Assembly (NCBI GenBank): GCA_018500065.2
Contig: JAHBAO020000316.1
Location: 1 to 6,957, forward strand
DNA: 6,957 nucleotides
Direction of reading: 5' to 3'
Source of the DNA: Octadecabacter sp.
GTDB lineage: Bacteria; Pseudomonadota; Alphaproteobacteria; Rhodobacterales; Rhodobacteraceae
This document shows positions 1 through 6,310 of this stretch, in pieces. The notes beneath the pieces are model-generated. The model searched no databases. It had not been told where the DNA came from and worked only from the letters and a program-made list of their open reading frames with translations. Each line of letters starts with the position of its first letter. The stretch's first letter is position 1. The position numbers and the translations under genes are program-made.

Positions 1-3000
1 TCCAAGCATCAGCATGGCGGGCGTCACGACCAGCGTTAGGATCGTCGCGATCACCAAACCGCCCGCGATCGCCGATGACAACTCCGTCCACCACTGCGTT
101 GATGGCGCACCGTAAACGATGTCTCGGGTGAAGAAGTTGAGGTTGAGGCCGATTACCATCGGCATCAGCCCCAGCGCCGTTGTCACAGACGTCAAAATCA
201 CAGGGCGCAAACGCTGCGCCCCCGTGCGCAACGCGGCCTCAAGTGGGGATTGCCCCGCTTTTTTGAGGTCATTGAATGTGTCGATCAACACGATGTTGTT
301 GTTCACCACAATCCCCGCCAAAGCGATGACGCCAATACCGCCCATGACCACACCAAACGGGCGTCCCGTCACCAGAAGGCCAAGCAAGACGCCGGCAATC
401 GAAAAGACAATTGCGCTCATGACAACAAAGGCTTGGTAGAAGTTGTTAAACTGGATCACGAGGATGACGAACATCAAGAAAATCGCCGTGATAAAGGCAC
501 CCACAAGGAAGATCATGCTTTCGGCCTGATCTTCGGCTTCACCGGCAAAGCTAAACGCCACACCCTCAGGAAGCTCCGCTGCATTGAGCGCGGCGGTAAG
601 TGCGACGACCTGATCGTTGACCAGCACATCGGGCGAAACATTCGCCTCGATTGTCGCGACACGTTTTTCATCAATGCGCCGGATAACACCTGTGCGGTCG
701 GTCGGCGCAAAGGTCACGAAATTCGAGATCGGCACAAGGCCGGACGTCGTCGGGACGCGCAGGCTGCCCAGTTCAGCAAGCGAGCGTTCTTCGCGCGGAA
801 AGCGCACACGAATGTCCAAGGATCCGTCGATATCACCGGGGCGATAGTCCGCGACCGTGATCCCCTGGGTCAACAACTGTACCGCTTGCCCAAGCAAACT
901 GACGTCCGCCCCAAACCGCGCCGCTTCTGCGCGGTTCACGAGGATCGAAACCTCAACACCGGGGACGGGGCGCGTATCAGTAACGTCTGTAAAGCCGCCC
1001 ATGCGATCCATGATGTCGCGCACCTGTTGCACAGCTTCGCTTTGAACATCGGGGTTCTGGGCGGTGATTTGCGAGTTCACCGGCTTGCCCGCCGATGGGC
1101 CGCCGCTTTCAGTTTGCACCTGCACATCGATGCCGGCGATGTCGGCCACGCTTTCGCGGATATCGACGCCGATTTCAGCGGCCGTGCGGCGCGTGTCCCA
1201 CGGCATCAGTTCCAATTGCAGCGTGCCGATGGTTTCCTCGTCGCCTTGCCCCGCGCTCATGGTGGATTGGGCATAGATGCTGGCAATCTCGTCATACCCA
1301 AGCAGGCGGTCTTCCACGGCGCGCACCAATGCGTCGCGCTCAAAGATTGAGAAGTTGTCACGCGCACGCACTTGGACCTGCATGAAATCAGGCTCGATTT
1401 CTGGGAAGAAGGTAACGCCTTTGCCGAATTGCCCATAAAGGCTGAAACCACCGAGCAGCAATGCGATGGCAAGAAACAACGTCGCGGCAGGGCGCATAAT
1501 GGCCCAATGCAGAACCCGCACATACGCCCCTGTAAACCCGCCCATGTCGCGCGGATCGCCCGTTTCGGCGGCATGAAGTGCTGCTTTGGCTTTGGCGGAT
1601 TGTGTTTGTCGTTTGCCGATCAAGCCCCCGACAACCGGTATAAAGATAAGCGCCATGAACAACGACGCCGAGAGCGTGAAGATCACGGTGATGGGCAAAT
1701 ACTTCATGAACTCGCCAACCATGCCCGACCAAAACAGCAGCGGGAAAAACACCGACAGGGTCGTCGCGGTCGATGCGATAATGGGCCATGCCATGCGTTT
1801 GGCGGCGAAGGAATAGGCCTCTTTGGGCGCTGCCCCTTCCTGCAATTTCCTGTCCGCCAGTTCGGTGGTCACAATGGCCCCGTCTACCAGCATTCCGACC
1901 ACAAGGATCAGCGCGAACAGCACAATGATGTTCATGGAATAATCCAAGGACCAAAGTGCAATCACACCGGCAAAGAACGCACCCGGAATAGACAAGCCCA
2001 CAAGGATCGCCGAGCGCGTACCAAGTGCGAACACAATCACGATCATCACAAGGATCACGGCGGCAATGACGTTGGCTTCAAGGTCGCTGAGCAAGTCTTC
2101 GACCGTCTTGGATTGGTCCTGCAGAAAGGCGACTTCGATGTTGTCTGGCCAATCCGCCTGCAATTCAGCGACGACCGCTTTCACGGCTGCAACTGTTTCA
2201 ATGATATTCGCACCGGATCGCTTCGTGACTTCCAAGGCCAAAGCAGGCTGGCCGTTGATGCGTGCGAACGAACTTGGGTCTTCAAATGTACGTCGGATCG
2301 TGGCGACATCCCCGAAGGTTACAACAGCATTGCCGCGCACCTTTACGGGCATCGCCATGACGTCTTCGAGGTCTTCAATCAGCCCCGGAACCTTAAGCAC
2401 GATGCGCCCGGATCCGGTTTCAATCGCGCCAGCGGCAATCAGCCTATTGTTGCGTTGGATTTGGCCGATAAGTTCGTCAAACGACAGGTTGTAGGTTTGA
2501 AAAACCGTCGGGTCGATCAGCACTTCAAGGAACTCAAACCGCTGTCCGCCAACGCTGACTTCCAGCACGCCAGGCAACCCTTCGATTTCTTCCTGCATTC
2601 TGTCGGCCAAATTGTTCAAGGTCCGTTCGGGAACAGGGCCGGACAGAATTGCGGTTATGATCGGGAAGAGGGCAGTGTTGATTTCGGTGATGGTGATGTC
2701 GCGGGCATCATCCGGCAAATCACCCTGCGCGCGATCGGCAGCCTCGCGCACCTTGTCCAGTGCCTCCGCCGTGTCGCCACCGGCGCTGAATTCCAATTGG
2801 ATACTGGCAAAGCCTTCGGTGGCATCCGAATTCATGCTTTGAAGGCCAGCAATGGTCGCAAATTCGGTTTCCATCGGCTCTAGCAACAGGCGTTCCGCAT
2901 CCGTTGGGCTGATGCCGTCCAGACCCGTGGAGACGTAAAAGAACGGCAACGGGATTTCCGGATTGGCCTCTTTCGGGATCGCGCTATAGGCGTAAGCCCC

Positions 3001-3075
3001 GACCGTAAGGATCATCAAAAGTGCCATGACCACAACGCGAGAGCGCGAAAAGGCGGCGTCAATAAGCGTGTACAT
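1..3075 (-). CDS. RND-family efflux transporter permease subunit (3' end cut by window edge)
   Basis: This is the inner-membrane, proton-driven pump subunit of a tripartite RND exporter (ACR_tran family). It exports drugs or other amphiphiles with a periplasmic adaptor and an outer-membrane channel. I translated the minus strand from ATG 3075 and found no in-frame stop across 1025 codons. The N-terminus MYTLIDAAFSRSRVVVMALL leads into TM1, then the porter-domain signature IPKEANPEIP and ISPTDAERLLLEPMETE. TM4 carries LVVGMLVDGAIVTTELADRK, with Asp398 matching AcrB D407. TM10 carries GIVVNNNIVLID, and TM11 RLRPVILTS. The visible end (GLVIATILTLVVTPAMLMLG) is the usual TM12, so only a short tail should be missing from the typical length of about 1040. 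AcrB D408 and K940 are replaced by Gly399 and Asn925. The start overlaps the adaptor stop (TGATG), implying translational coupling. The substrate cannot be told from sequence. Family assignment is very secure. Confidence 0.95.
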   Translation of the reverse strand, partial: MYTLIDAAFSRSRVVVMALLMILTVGAYAYSAIPKEANPEIPLPFFYVSTGLDGISPTDAERLLLEPMETEFATIAGLQSMNSDATEGFASIQLEFSAGGDTAEALDKVREAADRAQGDLPDDARDITITEINTALFPIITAILSGPVPERTLNNLADRMQEEIEGLPGVLEVSVGGQRFEFLEVLIDPTVFQTYNLSFDELIGQIQRNNRLIAAGAIETGSGRIVLKVPGLIEDLEDVMAMPVKVRGNAVVTFGDVATIRRTFEDPSSFARINGQPALALEVTKRSGANIIETVAAVKAVVAELQADWPDNIEVAFLQDQSKTVEDLLSDLEANVIAAVILVMIVIVFALGTRSAILVGLSIPGAFFAGVIALWSLDYSMNIIVLFALILVVGMLVDGAIVTTELADRKLQEGAAPKEAYSFAAKRMAWPIIASTATTLSVFFPLLFWSGMVGEFMKYLPITVIFTLSASLFMALIFIPVVGGLIGKRQTQSAKAKAALHAAETGDPRDMGGFTGAYVRVLHWAIMRPAATLFLAIALLLGGFSLYGQFGKGVTFFPEIEPDFMQVQVRARDNFSIFERDALVRAVEDRLLGYDEIASIYAQSTMSAGQGDEETIGTLQLELMPWDTRRTAAEIGVDIRESVADIAGIDVQVQTESGGPSAGKPVNSQITAQNPDVQSEAVQQVRDIMDRMGGFTDVTDTRPVPGVEVSILVNRAEAARFGADVSLLGQAVQLLTQGITVADYRPGDIDGSLDIRVRFPREERSLAELGSLRVPTTSGLVPISNFVTFAPTDRTGVIRRIDEKRVATIEANVSPDVLVNDQVVALTAALNAAELPEGVAFSFAGEAEDQAESMIFLVGAFITAIFLMFVILVIQFNNFYQAFVVMSAIVFSIAGVLLGLLVTGRPFGVVMGGIGVIALAGIVVNNNIVLIDTFNDLKKAGQSPLEAALRTGAQRLRPVILTSVTTALGLMPMVIGLNLNFFTRDIVYGAPSTQWWTELSSAIAGGLVIATILTLVVTPAMLMLG

Positions 3076-4262
3076 CAGCTTTGTTCCCCAGCGCTTGGCG
3101 CGACGGTTTCTGTCGCATTCACAAAGCCTTGTCCGACGGTGATGATGTCGACGCTATCCGGCAATCCGGTGACCCAGATGCCGTCGATCTGCGCTTTGAC
3201 GATTTGGATCGGGTAGAATTCCACGATGTCGTCGCTGTTCACGGTTTTCACGCCCAGATCACCTTCGGTGCTAAGGGACACGATGGACGGGGACAAGAAA
3301 TGCGCTGTCGCTTCGCCTGTCGGGATAATCACTTCGGCGGAAATGCCCGCGGGGATCGCGCCGTCGTCGTTTTCGACTTCGACTTCGGCCAAAAACGTGC
3401 GGGTTTCGGCGGCAGCAGATGTGCCAACAAATGTGACCGTGCCCATGCGTTCTTCACCGGTGATAAAACGCACTGTCGCGGGCTGGCCGACGGACAGACG
3501 TGTCAGGGATTGCTGTGGCACCTGAATGGCAACCGTCAGCGGCGTGATATCCACCAGACGGCCAACCTCCGTTCCGGCAGACACAAATTCCCCTTCATCA
3601 AGGTCGAGTGTTTCAATGCGCCCATCAAAGGGTGCCGTGATCGTCAGCGCATCGGCGGCCTGTTCAATCGCTGTCACTTCGGCCTGCACCGAGGCCAAAC
3701 TTGCGCGGGCGTCCACCACGCGGTCCGCTGTTGCGACCCCGCGTTCAAGCAGTTGTTGTGCATTCTGAAGCTCACGCTCAGCGCTGGCGAGGTCTTCGGC
3801 CACGCGATTAGCGTCGGCTTGGTTCCGTGTGGGATCAAAGCGTGCAATGATATCGCCCGCAGAAACATCCTGCCCTTTGCGCACCAAAACTTCGGCGATA
3901 TCGCCTGAGGTTTCGGCCCGCATCATTGTATCTCGGTCGGGCTGCGCTTGCCCTTCGGCCTGATAAAACTGGGTGACGACTTCTGCGACAGATGTCTCAA
4001 CGGCGACTGCGATGGGTTTGAGTTCTTCGCGTGCAACAGGTGCGTCGGTGTCCTCGGATGGGAGGACAAAGCCGCTGCCCATCCAACCAACGATGACCAG
4101 AACCAAGATACCCGCAAACCAAGTGGATCGCGACGCACCCTTGTCGGATGTAAACGTAAGGCGCTCGGGCGCATCATTGACGGGCGTCGACGTCTCGTGC
4201 GCAGCTGTGTCCTGCGAAGTCTTTGCCTTCGCCTTGGTGGTTTTCTTGGGCGTATTTGTCAT
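3075..4262 (-). CDS. Efflux RND transporter periplasmic adaptor subunit (membrane fusion protein)
   Basis: This 395-residue adaptor links the RND permease to an outer-membrane channel. The N-terminal 46 residues are Lys/Thr-rich and presumably cytoplasmic. A single membrane anchor follows (about 48-67, TWFAGILVLVIVGWMGSGFV), with no lipobox cysteine. The periplasmic part has the standard HlyD/AcrA order: first lipoyl half-motif (about 114-142, with GDIAEVLVRKGQDVSAGDII), alpha-hairpin coiled coil (about 146-203), second lipoyl half-motif (about 207-237, ITAPFDGRIETLDLDEGEFV), beta-barrel (about 243-315) and a membrane-proximal domain ending near 382. The ATG at 4262 has AAAGGA 8 nt upstream. 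It lies 45 bp downstream of the regulator gene and overlaps the permease start by one base, so it is the middle gene of a three-gene operon. Relatives include MdtA/AcrA-type adaptors, but no specific symbol is justified. Confidence 0.93.
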   Translation of the reverse strand: MTNTPKKTTKAKAKTSQDTAAHETSTPVNDAPERLTFTSDKGASRSTWFAGILVLVIVGWMGSGFVLPSEDTDAPVAREELKPIAVAVETSVAEVVTQFYQAEGQAQPDRDTMMRAETSGDIAEVLVRKGQDVSAGDIIARFDPTRNQADANRVAEDLASAERELQNAQQLLERGVATADRVVDARASLASVQAEVTAIEQAADALTITAPFDGRIETLDLDEGEFVSAGTEVGRLVDITPLTVAIQVPQQSLTRLSVGQPATVRFITGEERMGTVTFVGTSAAAETRTFLAEVEVENDDGAIPAGISAEVIIPTGEATAHFLSPSIVSLSTEGDLGVKTVNSDDIVEFYPIQIVKAQIDGIWVTGLPDSVDIITVGQGFVNATETVAPSAGEQS

Positions 4263-4278
4263 CTGGTTTGTCCTTTGG

Positions 4279-4300
4279 GGCTGCGCGCAACCGCGCGGCC
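4279..4300 (-). other. Intercistronic hairpin between regulator and adaptor genes
   Basis: On the transcribed minus strand, CGCGC-GGTT-GCGCG forms a GC-only 5-bp stem with a 4-base loop. It can be extended by GGC/GCC across a two-base bulge (CA). No T run follows, so it is not an intrinsic terminator. It lies 3-4 bases upstream of the adaptor's AAAGGA ribosome-binding site. By inference it could stabilise the downstream mRNA end or tune adaptor and permease translation relative to the regulator. Confidence 0.45.
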
Positions 4301-4307
4301 TTTGGTT

Positions 4308-4769
4308 CTATTTGGTGTTGAGTTCAGCCAAAGCAAGCGCGACGGCGGCATCCATTGATGCATAAAAATCTGCGTAGGCCGTCAGACGGCTGACAGCATC
4401 CGCATTTGCGGGCAGGGCACTAATGGTTTGCGCAATCTCGTCTCTGGTGGCGCGCGTTCGCTTTTGGATACCCTCAAGCATTGTGGCGTACGGGTTTGGC
4501 GCGAGCTGGAAATAGTCTTGCCGTTCACCGGGTTTCGCAACGCGTTTGACAAGGCCACGTTCTTCAAGGAGCCGAATACTGGTGCTGATGCTGGCGCGGC
4601 TGACCTGCAATTTGGTCGCAAGATCACCAAAGGACACCATTGAGCCATCATAGATCAAAAGCCCAAAGACACGGCCCGCGATACGCGGCAGCCCTTCGGC
4701 CTGCGTAATCAGTCCGGTCTTTTCAATGAAGTCCGCGCGAACGGCCTCTTGTGTTGTGTCATCTGACAT
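4308..4769 (-). CDS. GbsR/MarR-family winged-helix transcriptional regulator
   Basis: This predicted 153-residue DNA-binding protein is probably the local repressor of the efflux operon. Residues about 25-40 (EGLPRIAGRVFGLLIYDG) are the first helix typical of the GbsR-like branch. The helix-turn-helix follows at about 47-70, with recognition helix SRASISTSIRLLEERG. The wing is at about 73-88 (VKRVAKPGERQDYF). A C-terminal helical region (about 92-153) should form the dimer interface. I chose the ATG at 4769 because GAGGA lies 7 nt upstream. A longer reading from 4847 is possible, but it would place coding sequence across the promoter and palindrome and adds a low-complexity N-terminus unlike the family. 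It is first in a regulator-adaptor-permease operon, and the palindrome just upstream suggests autoregulation. Inducer and target remain unknown. The family call is firm; the repressor role is inferred. Confidence 0.88.
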   Translation of the reverse strand: MSDDTTQEAVRADFIEKTGLITQAEGLPRIAGRVFGLLIYDGSMVSFGDLATKLQVSRASISTSIRLLEERGLVKRVAKPGERQDYFQLAPNPYATMLEGIQKRTRATRDEIAQTISALPANADAVSRLTAYADFYASMDAAVALALAELNTK

Positions 4770-4795
4770 ACCGGTTTCCTCGTCGTTGAGGGGGC

Positions 4796-4823
4796 GGTAT
4801 CCGACTTTGATCTGTTCTGTCAA
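4796..4823 (-). promoter_or_regulatory. Putative promoter of the efflux operon
   Basis: On the minus strand a perfect -35 hexamer TTGACA (4823-4818) is followed after 16 bases by a weak -10, GATACC (4801-4796). A start near 4789 would give a leader of about 20 nt before the regulator ATG at 4769. The -35 box sits one base from the palindrome at 4825-4848 and overlaps a third half-site at 4811-4820, so protein binding there would compete with RNA polymerase. The -10 is poor, so the exact start is uncertain. Confidence 0.5.
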
Positions 4824-4848
4824 GTTTGTTCGGTTTTGACTGAACAAA
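4811..4848. promoter_or_regulatory. Near-perfect palindrome, likely operator for the adjacent regulator
   Basis: On the plus strand tttgttcggt (4825-4834) and actgaacaaa (4839-4848) are inverted copies with nine of ten matching positions, separated by tttg. A third, direct half-site tctgttctgt (4811-4820) matches the first arm at 8 of 10 positions. The three half-sites start at 4811, 4825 and 4839, an exact 14-base step. The array spans the promoter's -35 region, directly upstream of a MarR/GbsR-type gene, which typically binds such inverted repeats as a dimer. Assignment of the binding protein is inferred from position. Confidence 0.6.
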
Positions 4849-4878
4849 ACGTAACGTCAGGCTGGCAACACAATACCG

Positions 4879-4894
4879 AAGCAGCTTTCTGCTT
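4879..4894 (-). terminator. Weak hairpin downstream of tRNA-Tyr, possible terminator or processing signal
   Basis: AAGCAG and CTGCTT form a perfect 6-bp stem with a 4-base loop, about 20 nt past the tRNA 3' end on the minus strand. No T run follows the stem. A C8 run followed by T4 lies just before it. Termination would therefore be inefficient or Rho-assisted, and read-through toward the efflux operon is possible. Confidence 0.25.
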
Positions 4895-4913
4895 GAGAAA
4901 AGGGGGGGGTAAA

Positions 4914-4997
4914 TGGTGGGCGACCCTGGAATCGAACCAGGCGTGCGTTTCCGCGAGAGAGTTACAGTCTCCTGCCACACCTTGCGGCCTGACGCCC
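4914..4997 (-). tRNA. tRNA-Tyr (anticodon GTA), type II with long variable arm and encoded CCA
   Basis: The minus strand folds as a tRNA. The anticodon loop CTGTAAC (4967-4961) carries GTA, and its stem is GGAGA/TCTCT with one G-U pair. The T arm is CCTGG-TTCGATT-CCAGG. The variable arm is long (GCG-GAAA-CGC stem), as expected for bacterial tRNA-Tyr. Discriminator A and an encoded CCA end at 4914. The acceptor pairs GGGCGTC with GTCGCCC, leaving a U-U mismatch at 6:67 (plus positions 4992 and 4923). The D arm is GCC(G)/(U)GGC with a GG pair in the loop. In the simplest alignment position 8 is A and position 14 is C instead of the usual U8-A14. Amino-acid identity is secure; whether the irregularities affect function is unknown. 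Confidence 0.9.
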
Positions 4998-5007
4998 ACT
5001 GGCGGCG

Positions 5008-5036
5008 TGAATAGCTTTGGGTCTGGGGGCCGTCAA
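5008..5036 (-). promoter_or_regulatory. Promoter of tRNA-Tyr
   Basis: The minus strand has -35 TTGACG (5036-5031), a 17-base spacer, and -10 TATTCA (5013-5008). These are good sigma-70-type boxes at optimal spacing. The -10 lies 10 bases from the mature tRNA 5' end at 4997, leaving a leader of only a few nucleotides. It faces away from rlmB, whose own promoter must share the 112-bp gap; no equally clear plus-strand boxes were seen. Confidence 0.7.
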
Positions 5037-5109
5037 CCTCAATTCTGCGCTGCACCTTGCGGTTTTTGCCCAAGCCGACCATGAGGGGGCAAGGACAAAG
5101 GAAAACACC

Positions 5110-5886
5110 ATGAAAAAACCGACTTGGGTTGTTGAAAAAGAACGCAACAAACGCATCGCCGCCAATGAAACCGTTTGGCTGTTTGGTATTCATGCGGTGC
5201 GGGATGCGCTTTTGAACCCCGCGCGGGAAAAACTGCGGTTTGTGGTGACAAAGAACGCGTTTGATCGCCTTGGTGATGCAGTTCAGCATGGGCCTGAGCC
5301 AGAAATGAGCGATCCGCGCCGATTTGCAGCACCAATTGATCCGCAATCAGTCCACCAAGGGGCCGCCCTTGAAGTGAAGCCATTGGATTGGGGCAAAATC
5401 GAAGACCGCTGCATGGGCGACGGGGTGAACCCGCCACGCGTGCTGTTGTTGGACCGCGTGACGGACCCGCACAATGTCGGTGCGATTCTGCGCTCTGCCG
5501 AAGTATTCGGAGCCCAGGCCGTGGTCGCGATGAGCCGTCACGCCGCGCCTGAAACCGGCGCTTTGGCGAAGACGGCCAGTGGCGCGATGGAACGTCAGCC
5601 CTATTTGCGCGTGCGCAACTTGGCTGATGCGATCGTGGAACTGCAAGGCATGGGGTATTTGGTGCTTGGTCTTGATGGTGAGGCTGATCAGACCATTGAA
5701 CAGGTGGTTGAAGGCAAACGAGACCGTGCAATTGCACTGGTGTTGGGGGCCGAAGGTCCGGGCTTGCGCGAAAAGACGAAAGAAACATGCGACGCTTTGG
5801 TGAAGATCGACTTTGCCGGTGAATTTGGGTCCCTCAACGTCTCGAATGCGGCGGCGGTAGCCCTATATGCAAGTAGAGCAACGTAA
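5110..5886 (+). CDS. rlmB: 23S rRNA (guanosine(2251)-2'-O)-methyltransferase RlmB
   Basis: This 258-residue SpoU/TrmH-superfamily (SPOUT) enzyme uses S-adenosylmethionine to 2'-O-methylate a guanosine in the peptidyl-transferase P-loop of 23S rRNA. Residues about 22-95 form the RNA-binding N-terminal domain (WLFGIHAVRDALLNPARE, later HQGAALEVKPL). The knotted catalytic domain shows motif 1 at about 115-131 (DRVTDPHNVGAILRSAEVFG, with Asn122 and Arg128), motif 2 at 207-220 (AIALVLGAEGPGLR, with Glu215) and motif 3 at 239-250 (FGSLNVSNAAAV, with Ser241 and Asn243). All signature residues are present. I chose the ATG at 5110 because AAAGGA lies 7 nt upstream; an in-frame ATG at 5017 would overlap the divergent tRNA promoter. 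The small zinc-ribbon gene follows after 12 bp. A tRNA 2'-O-methyltransferase relative is possible, but the substrate-binding domain and length favour RlmB. Confidence 0.87.
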   Translation: MKKPTWVVEKERNKRIAANETVWLFGIHAVRDALLNPAREKLRFVVTKNAFDRLGDAVQHGPEPEMSDPRRFAAPIDPQSVHQGAALEVKPLDWGKIEDRCMGDGVNPPRVLLLDRVTDPHNVGAILRSAEVFGAQAVVAMSRHAAPETGALAKTASGAMERQPYLRVRNLADAIVELQGMGYLVLGLDGEADQTIEQVVEGKRDRAIALVLGAEGPGLREKTKETCDALVKIDFAGEFGSLNVSNAAAVALYASRAT

Positions 5887-5898
5887 ACCGGAGAGACT

Positions 5899-6210
5899 AT
5901 GCCAGCCCGAAAGATAGCGACTTGTTGTTATTGCGGCACGCGTGCTGCGTTGGTTTTGGGCGGATCCGAGCGACATGAGTTGATGTGTTCAAGCTGCGGT
6001 GCGCCGCTGCATGACCTTAAGATGTTACCGAAAGCTGCCGTGCAGGGCACCGCGCGTGCCGTCACGCCCGCCCGCCCGACACCTAAACCTACCCACCCCA
6101 AACAGCCACGCCCAAGGCCGCGTAAGGCGAAAAAATACAAGAAACGCAAAGGGTTGATGCGGCATCTTGTTGAGGAAATTTGGGATGAAATCGAAGATAT
6201 CTTTGATTGA
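5899..6210 (+). CDS. Small zinc-ribbon protein of unknown function
   Basis: This 103-residue protein was not recognised as a named family. Residues 9-33 form a two-knuckle zinc ribbon (CCYCG with Cys9 and Cys12, CSSCG with Cys30 and Cys33). A proline- and basic-rich linker follows (about 50-75), then a strongly Lys/Arg-rich stretch (about 72-85, including KAKKYKKRKG). The acidic amphipathic C-terminus is about 88-103 (LVEEIWDEIEDIFD). The ATG at 5899 has GGAG 5 nt upstream and lies 12 bp after the rlmB stop, so the two are probably co-transcribed. The ribbon plus basic segment would suit binding to nucleic acid or ribosomes, and the rlmB neighbour hints at an RNA-related role, but this is only inference. 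No signal peptide or membrane segment is visible. Confidence 0.8.
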   Translation: MPARKIATCCYCGTRAALVLGGSERHELMCSSCGAPLHDLKMLPKAAVQGTARAVTPARPTPKPTHPKQPRPRPRKAKKYKKRKGLMRHLVEEIWDEIEDIFD

Positions 6211-6226
6211 AACAATTGCGCACGGC

Positions 6227-6255
6227 CTGTCACAGATTGGCGAGGTGGGTATTTT
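6227..6255 (+). promoter_or_regulatory. Putative promoter of the YHS-domain gene
   Basis: -35 CTGTCA (6227-6232, four of six consensus bases) is followed after 17 bases by -10 TATTTT (6250-6255, four of six). A start near 6262 gives a leader of about 50 nt to the ATG at 6311. The 100-bp gap after the zinc-ribbon gene contains no obvious intrinsic terminator, so read-through from rlmB could also contribute. Confidence 0.4.
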
Positions 6256-6310
6256 TACGCACTCCAATGCGCCAAATAGGGTTCAACGCAATTGAAGTCA
6301 TGGAGCCCCG

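Noticed and set aside
250..1350. Long plus-strand open frame of 366 codons
   Set aside because: It lies opposite the RND permease, has no family signature and is rich in His/Arg/Asp as expected for an antisense shadow of a hydrophobic GC-rich gene.
1372..2883. Long plus-strand open frame of 503 codons
   Set aside because: It is also antisense to the permease, whose minus frame shows continuous RND motifs. The composition is a shadow and there is no ribosome-binding site.
3081..3908. Plus-strand open frame of 275 codons
   Set aside because: Antisense to the adaptor gene, which has clear lipoyl and coiled-coil motifs; no independent support.
4770..4847. Longer N-terminus for the regulator (start at 4847)
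   Set aside because: It would place coding sequence across the promoter and palindrome. The ATG at 4769 has a good GAGGA site, and the extra residues do not look like the family.
4836..5084. Plus-strand open frame of 82 codons
   Set aside because: It runs through the tRNA-Tyr gene and its promoter; the apparent protein is antisense tRNA.
5057..5085. TTGCGG-N17-CATGAG as an rlmB promoter
   Set aside because: Both boxes match the consensus poorly, and spacing alone is not enough to call it.
5017..5109. Upstream in-frame extension of rlmB
   Set aside because: The extra 31 residues are not RlmB-like, overlap the divergent tRNA promoter and lack a ribosome-binding site, while 5110 has one.
5039..5788. 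Minus-strand open frame of 249 codons
   Set aside because: Antisense to rlmB, whose SpoU motifs are complete in the plus frame.
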